Assembly: GCA_944321005.1 (NCBI GenBank)
Contig: CALUJT010000017.1
Span: forward strand, 1 to 16,605
Reading direction: 5' to 3'
DNA length: 16,605 nucleotides
Source of the DNA: an uncultured Atopobiaceae bacterium
GTDB lineage: Bacteria; Actinomycetota; Coriobacteriia; Coriobacteriales; Atopobiaceae
Below are positions 13,699 to 16,605 of the stretch, one piece after another (within the stretch, counting starts at the first letter, position 1; each line of letters opens with the position of its first letter). The position numbers were made by a program, and so were the translations under genes. Below the pieces are notes generated by a model that was given only the letters and a program-made list of their open reading frames with translations, had not been told where the DNA came from and made no database searches.

Positions 13699-14664
13699 GT
13701 GGACAGGCAGCAGATCGCGGAGGAGGTCCTCGCGGCCGTGGGCGGCGCGGACAACGTCACGGCTAACGACATCTGCATGACTCGCCTCAGGCTCCTCACG
13801 AGTGACCCCTCGCTCGTGAACACCGAGCAGCTCTCCTCCGCCCGAGGGGTCCTTGGCTTCGTCAAGCGCGGCGCCAACGGCATCGAGGTCGTCTTCGGCC
13901 CCGGAAAGGTCGAGGCCGTGCACGAGGCCATAGCCGGCATCACCGGCATCGACTCGGACGAGGACGCCTTCTCGGGCCCCATGGCCCAGCCCGCGCCGCT
14001 GCACGTCCACATCACGCCCAACCCGCTGCGAGACGCCGCGCTCACGCAGAGCGAGGAGGACGGGGCGATAAGGGTCGCCCCCGAGGCCGAGGGGTCCGTG
14101 GACGAGCTCATGAGCCTGCTCGACGAGCTTCCCGCCGGAGACGACGCCGAGGACCCCCCCGAGCCGCTTCCCGCCGACGACCTCGCCGAGCCCGAGGACG
14201 AGAGCGAGGACGAGAACGAGGCCCCCGCGCGGGTTCTCGTGATCAACGGCCCCAACATCAACATGCTCGGCATCCGCGAGCCGGACATCTACGGGCACGA
14301 CACCTACCAGACGCTGCTGCGCACCTGCCAGGAGGCCGCCGCGGACGCCGGCTTCGACGACTGCACGTGCTTCCAGTCCAACCACGAGGGCGACCTCATA
14401 GACGCCATCCAGGACGCGTACGGCAGCTATGCCGGGATCGTCATCAACCCCGGCGCCTACACGCACACCTCGATAGCCCTTCTCGACGCCGCCAAGGCGG
14501 TGGGCCTGCCCATCGTGGAGGTCCACATCTCCAAGCTCGAGGACCGCGAGGACTTCCGCCAGGTGTCCTACATCCGCGCGGCCTGCTTCGAGACCATCAG
14601 CGGCGAGGGCATCGAGGGCTATCGCAGGGCGATCTTCGACCTCGCGGCGCACGTGGGGCTCTAG
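13699..14664 (+). CDS. aroQ: PTS EIIB domain fused to type II 3-dehydroquinate dehydratase
   Basis: A 321-residue protein. Residues 1 to ~80 resemble a glucose-family PTS EIIB domain: AEEVLAAVGGADNV, then ICMTRLRLL with Cys26 at the usual phosphocysteine position (compare the C-x-TRLR motif of PtsG), and GVLGFVKRGANGIEVVFGPG, the usual EIIB C-terminal part. Residues ~81-176 are an acidic, Pro-rich linker. Residues 177-321 are a complete type II dehydroquinase: VLVINGPNINMLGIREPDIY with Arg193 and catalytic Tyr198, SNHEG (227-231), NPGAYTHTSIAL (250-261), VEVHISKLEDREDFR (273-287). It dehydrates 3-dehydroquinate to 3-dehydroshikimate, the step missing from the operon upstream. GTG at 13699 follows GGGAAGG. 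No EIIC or EIIA is nearby, so sugar transport is unlikely; a regulatory role for EIIB is inferred. A 7-C run (14154-14160) lies in the linker. Confidence 0.92.
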   Translation: MDRQQIAEEVLAAVGGADNVTANDICMTRLRLLTSDPSLVNTEQLSSARGVLGFVKRGANGIEVVFGPGKVEAVHEAIAGITGIDSDEDAFSGPMAQPAPLHVHITPNPLRDAALTQSEEDGAIRVAPEAEGSVDELMSLLDELPAGDDAEDPPEPLPADDLAEPEDESEDENEAPARVLVINGPNINMLGIREPDIYGHDTYQTLLRTCQEAAADAGFDDCTCFQSNHEGDLIDAIQDAYGSYAGIVINPGAYTHTSIALLDAAKAVGLPIVEVHISKLEDREDFRQVSYIRAACFETISGEGIEGYRRAIFDLAAHVGL

Positions 14665-14688
14665 CCGCATCCGTCGGCGCGGCCGGAT

Positions 14689-14713
14689 CGCCCCGACCAA
14701 GAGGCCCGGGGCG
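14689..14713. terminator. Stem-loop between convergent aroQ and cyclo-ligase genes
   Basis: CGCCCCG (14689-14695) pairs with CGGGGCG (14707-14713) across an 11-base loop. It lies in the 51-base gap between two convergent stop codons, where a bidirectional terminator would be expected. No T-tract is present on either side, so the call is tentative. Confidence 0.35.
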
Positions 14714-14715
14714 CG

Positions 14716-15333
14716 TCAGGCGCCGCGCGCGGGCCAGCTCCCGCGACAGTTCCACACGCCGCCCTCGTGAGCGACGTAGTCCATGGGAACGTCGAGCGGC
14801 CCCACGGGGAGCGGGTTGGAGGAGAGCATCGTGGTGCGCGCGAGGCCGACCTTGTCGCCCGGGTAGAACGCGAGGAAGCGGTCGTAGTAGCCGCCGCCGT
14901 ATCCCACGCGATGGCCGGCGCCGTCAAAGACGAGGCCCGGCACCAGGCAGACCGACCCCACCATCTCCTCCACGGACACCGCGGGGGCGTCGGGCGCGGG
15001 CTCGAGGATGCCCATGGTCCCGGGCTCGAGCTCGTCGAGCGAGGAGATCTCGTGGAACGTCATCGTGTGCGCCGCCCTGTTGACGCGCGGGACCGCCACG
15101 CGGCGACTCTGCCCCAGGAGAAGGTCGATCAGGGCGCGGGTGCCCACCTCGGGCCCAAAGGAGACGTAGGTGAGGACGAGCCGCGCGTCGTCGAAGATGG
15201 GGAACTCGTAGAGCTGCGAGAGGATCGCCGAGTCCGAGAGCTCCTTGCGCTCCAGGGGGATGGCGGCGCGAACGGCGAGGTAGTTGCTCCTGAGGGAGCT
15301 CTTGTCGGCATCTGTTCCATATGAGCTTGCCAC
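14716..15333 (-). CDS. fau: 5-Formyltetrahydrofolate cyclo-ligase
   Basis: It converts 5-formyl-THF to 5,10-methenyl-THF with ATP in the cytoplasm, returning the inhibitory folate form to the active pool. The 205-residue length is normal. The N-terminal region has the usual LRSNYLAVRAAIP with nearby Lys11, and the family signature is at about 130-153 (LVPGLVFD, then HRVGYGGGYYDRFL), followed by PLDVPMDYVA near the end. The start is GTG at 15333, preceded by AGGGGAG (15340-15346 on the opposite strand); no better start exists in frame. It is convergent with aroQ and divergent from trpS, so it is probably a single-gene unit with no direct tie to the aro genes. Confidence 0.93.
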   Translation of the reverse strand: MASSYGTDADKSSLRSNYLAVRAAIPLERKELSDSAILSQLYEFPIFDDARLVLTYVSFGPEVGTRALIDLLLGQSRRVAVPRVNRAAHTMTFHEISSLDELEPGTMGILEPAPDAPAVSVEEMVGSVCLVPGLVFDGAGHRVGYGGGYYDRFLAFYPGDKVGLARTTMLSSNPLPVGPLDVPMDYVAHEGGVWNCRGSWPARGA

Positions 15334-15364
15334 TTGAGACTCCCCTCACGCGTGTCGTGCGTTC

Positions 15365-15373
15365 ATTCTATCA
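15365..15373 (-). promoter_or_regulatory. Possible extended -10 promoter of the cyclo-ligase gene
   Basis: On the minus strand TGA followed by TAGAAT is an extended -10 element about 30 bases upstream of the GTG start. No good -35 is found at 17 bases, which is acceptable for extended -10 promoters. Confidence 0.4.
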
Positions 15374-15383
15374 GTGTTTTGGG

Positions 15384-15442
15384 CGGCCCGGGCCCAATCC
15401 GGGAGCCGTTTGCCGTACCATGGGAAGCCGTTCGCACGGCAA
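15384..15442 (+). other. Inverted repeats in the trpS 5' region
   Basis: Hairpin 1: CGGCCCGG (15384-15391) pairs with CCGG and GCCG (15399-15408) with a two-base bulge. Downstream, ACGGC (15436-15440) can pair with the near GCCGT (15427-15431, loop TCGC), or as ACGGCAA with the farther TTGCCGT (15410-15416). The two pairings exclude each other. No T-run follows, and no T-box or Trp-codon leader peptide is evident, so a regulatory role is unproven. I do not see a convincing plus-strand promoter here. Confidence 0.35.
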
Positions 15443-15486
15443 TTGACGCGCGCCAGCAGGCGACGGCGCGCGAGACGGGAGTCACC

Positions 15487-16536
15487 ATGCCCAACGAGGG
15501 AAGCTACGAGGCGGCAAAGCGAAGGAGCGACGAGGTCCACGCGGACCTTCTCGTCAACCCCGGAAAGTACACCATGCTCACGGGCGACCGCCCGACCGGG
15601 CGCCTCCACCTTGGCCACTACTTCGGCACGCTCGTGGACCGCGTGCGCCTGCAGGACATGGGCGTCCGCACCAACGTCATCATCGCGGACTACCAGGTCA
15701 TCACCGACCGCGATACCACCGAGCACATCCGCGACAACGTCTACAACATGGTCATCGACTACCTCGCGTGCGGGATCGACCCGGCCAGGACCATGATCTT
15801 CACGCACTCGGCGGTGCCCGAGCTCAACCAGCTCATGCTACCCTTCCTCTCCCTCGTGACCGAGGCCGAGATGGAGCGCAACCCCACCGTCAAGGCCGAG
15901 CAGGAGGCCTCCGGCCACGCGCTCACGGGGCTTCTCCTTACCTATCCCGTGCACCAGGCCTGCGACATCCTCTTCTGCAAGGGCAACATCGTGCCCGTGG
16001 GGCGCGACCAGCTGCCGCACATCGAGATAACCTCCAAGATCGCCCGCCGCTTCAACGAGCGCTACGGCCACGTCTTCCCGGACGTGACGGGCCTCCTCAC
16101 CTCCACGCCGCTGCTCCCCGGCCTCGACGGCCGCAAGATGAGCAAGTCCTATGGCAACGCCATCTCCATCTCCATGACGGCGGAGGAGACCGCCAAGCTC
16201 ATCAAGAGGTCCAAGAGCGACTCCGAGCGCAACATCACCTTCGACCCCGAGAGCCGCCCGGAGATCTCCGGCCTTCTCACCACGGCCGGCATCTGCACCG
16301 GGCGCGACCCGCGCGAAATCGCGGACGAGATAGGCATGGGCGGCGCGGGCCAGCTCAAGAAGGTCGTGACCGAGGCCGTCAACACCTACTTCGCCCCCAT
16401 CCGCGAGAGGCGCGCCGAGATCGAGAAGGACATGGGCTACGTGGCCGACGTCCTGCACGAGGGCAACCGCCGCGCCCGCGAGATCGCGGCGGCCACGCTC
16501 GACGAGGTCCGCGAGGCCATGGGGATGGTGTACTGA
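15487..16536 (+). CDS. trpS: Tryptophanyl-tRNA synthetase
   Basis: A class I synthetase that charges tRNA-Trp with tryptophan. The protein has 349 residues. It carries the HIGH-type motif in TGRLHLGH (37-44), ADYQVITD (67-74), TYPVHQACDILFCKGN (152-167) and VPVGRDQLPHIEITSKIARR (169-188). The last two fit the TrpRS pattern of a YPV...DIL stretch followed by VPVGxDQ rather than TyrRS. KMSKS is present at 217-221. The start at 15487 follows CGGGAG (15476-15481). An in-frame upstream extension to 15334 would cover the divergent promoter region and has no homology. The gene is divergent from the cyclo-ligase and ends at a strong stem-loop. It uses the product of the aromatic pathway only indirectly: no trp biosynthesis genes are in the window. 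Confidence 0.93.
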   Translation: MPNEGSYEAAKRRSDEVHADLLVNPGKYTMLTGDRPTGRLHLGHYFGTLVDRVRLQDMGVRTNVIIADYQVITDRDTTEHIRDNVYNMVIDYLACGIDPARTMIFTHSAVPELNQLMLPFLSLVTEAEMERNPTVKAEQEASGHALTGLLLTYPVHQACDILFCKGNIVPVGRDQLPHIEITSKIARRFNERYGHVFPDVTGLLTSTPLLPGLDGRKMSKSYGNAISISMTAEETAKLIKRSKSDSERNITFDPESRPEISGLLTTAGICTGRDPREIADEIGMGGAGQLKKVVTEAVNTYFAPIRERRAEIEKDMGYVADVLHEGNRRAREIAAATLDEVREAMGMVY

Positions 16537-16564
16537 TATGTAGATCCGATTGTCAAGAGGCAAG

Positions 16565-16599
16565 GCGGCCCCAGCCCGATCGCATCGGGCCGGGGCCGC
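16565..16599 (+). terminator. Intrinsic-type terminator after trpS
   Basis: GCGGCCCC (16565-16572) and GCCCGAT (16574-16580) pair with ATCGGGC (16584-16590) and GGGGCCGC (16592-16599), with a single A-C mismatch and a CGC loop. That is 15 base pairs, 28 bases after the trpS stop. The following TCTCGT is only moderately T-rich, as is common in GC-rich genomes. Confidence 0.75.
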
Positions 16600-16605
16600 T
16601 CTCGT

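Noticed and set aside
13699..13940. EIIB region as part of a sugar transporter
   Set aside because: There is no EIIC membrane domain or EIIA in the window, and the frame continues into a complete dehydroquinase.
15334..15486. N-terminal extension of TrpRS
   Set aside because: It covers the divergent promoter region, has no homology to the synthetase, and the ATG at 15487 has a suitable ribosome binding site.

Overview
The window is GC-rich actinobacterial DNA with mostly same-direction, tightly packed genes. The protein set and its style suggest a member of the class Coriobacteriia, of the Olsenella/Atopobiaceae kind: a CtpE-like P-type ATPase, an SLH-domain surface protein, clostridial-style AroA and AroC, and a tRNA with its CCA end encoded. 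That placement is inference from gene content, not a database result.

Left part, minus strand (1-4869). The N-terminal part of an aconitase runs off the left edge. Its start lies inside the end of a CtpE-like cation-transporting P-type ATPase. Upstream of these, still on the minus strand, are a tRNA-Arg(CCG) and a secreted protein with three C-terminal SLH repeats. A 533-base gap (4870-5402) separates this block from the divergent aro operon. The gap contains a four-unit array of ~72-base palindromic repeats of two alternating types.

Middle, plus strand (5403-13486). Seven genes form a compact aromatic amino acid operon: DAHP synthase (aroF), prephenate dehydrogenase (tyrA), 3-dehydroquinate synthase (aroB), EPSP synthase (aroA), chorismate synthase (aroC), chorismate mutase-prephenate dehydratase (pheA), and a fused shikimate dehydrogenase-shikimate kinase (aroE-aroK). 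Most genes abut or overlap. The one clear break is a perfect 21-bp inverted repeat between aroA and aroC. After a 212-base gap with a probable promoter comes the missing step, a type II 3-dehydroquinase (aroQ). It carries an N-terminal PTS EIIB domain of the glucose family, with its phosphoacceptor Cys, joined by an acidic linker. All seven shikimate steps to chorismate are therefore present, plus the branches leading towards Phe and Tyr.

Right part. A 5-formyltetrahydrofolate cyclo-ligase lies convergent to aroQ, and a tryptophanyl-tRNA synthetase (trpS) is divergent from it, ending in a strong stem-loop terminator.

The most unusual item is the EIIB-AroQ fusion. The PTS is driven by phosphoenolpyruvate, which is also a substrate of AroF and AroA, so a phosphorylatable PTS domain on a shikimate-pathway enzyme suggests a link between sugar uptake or PEP status and aromatic synthesis. 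This link is an inference; the domain arrangement itself is read directly from the sequence.
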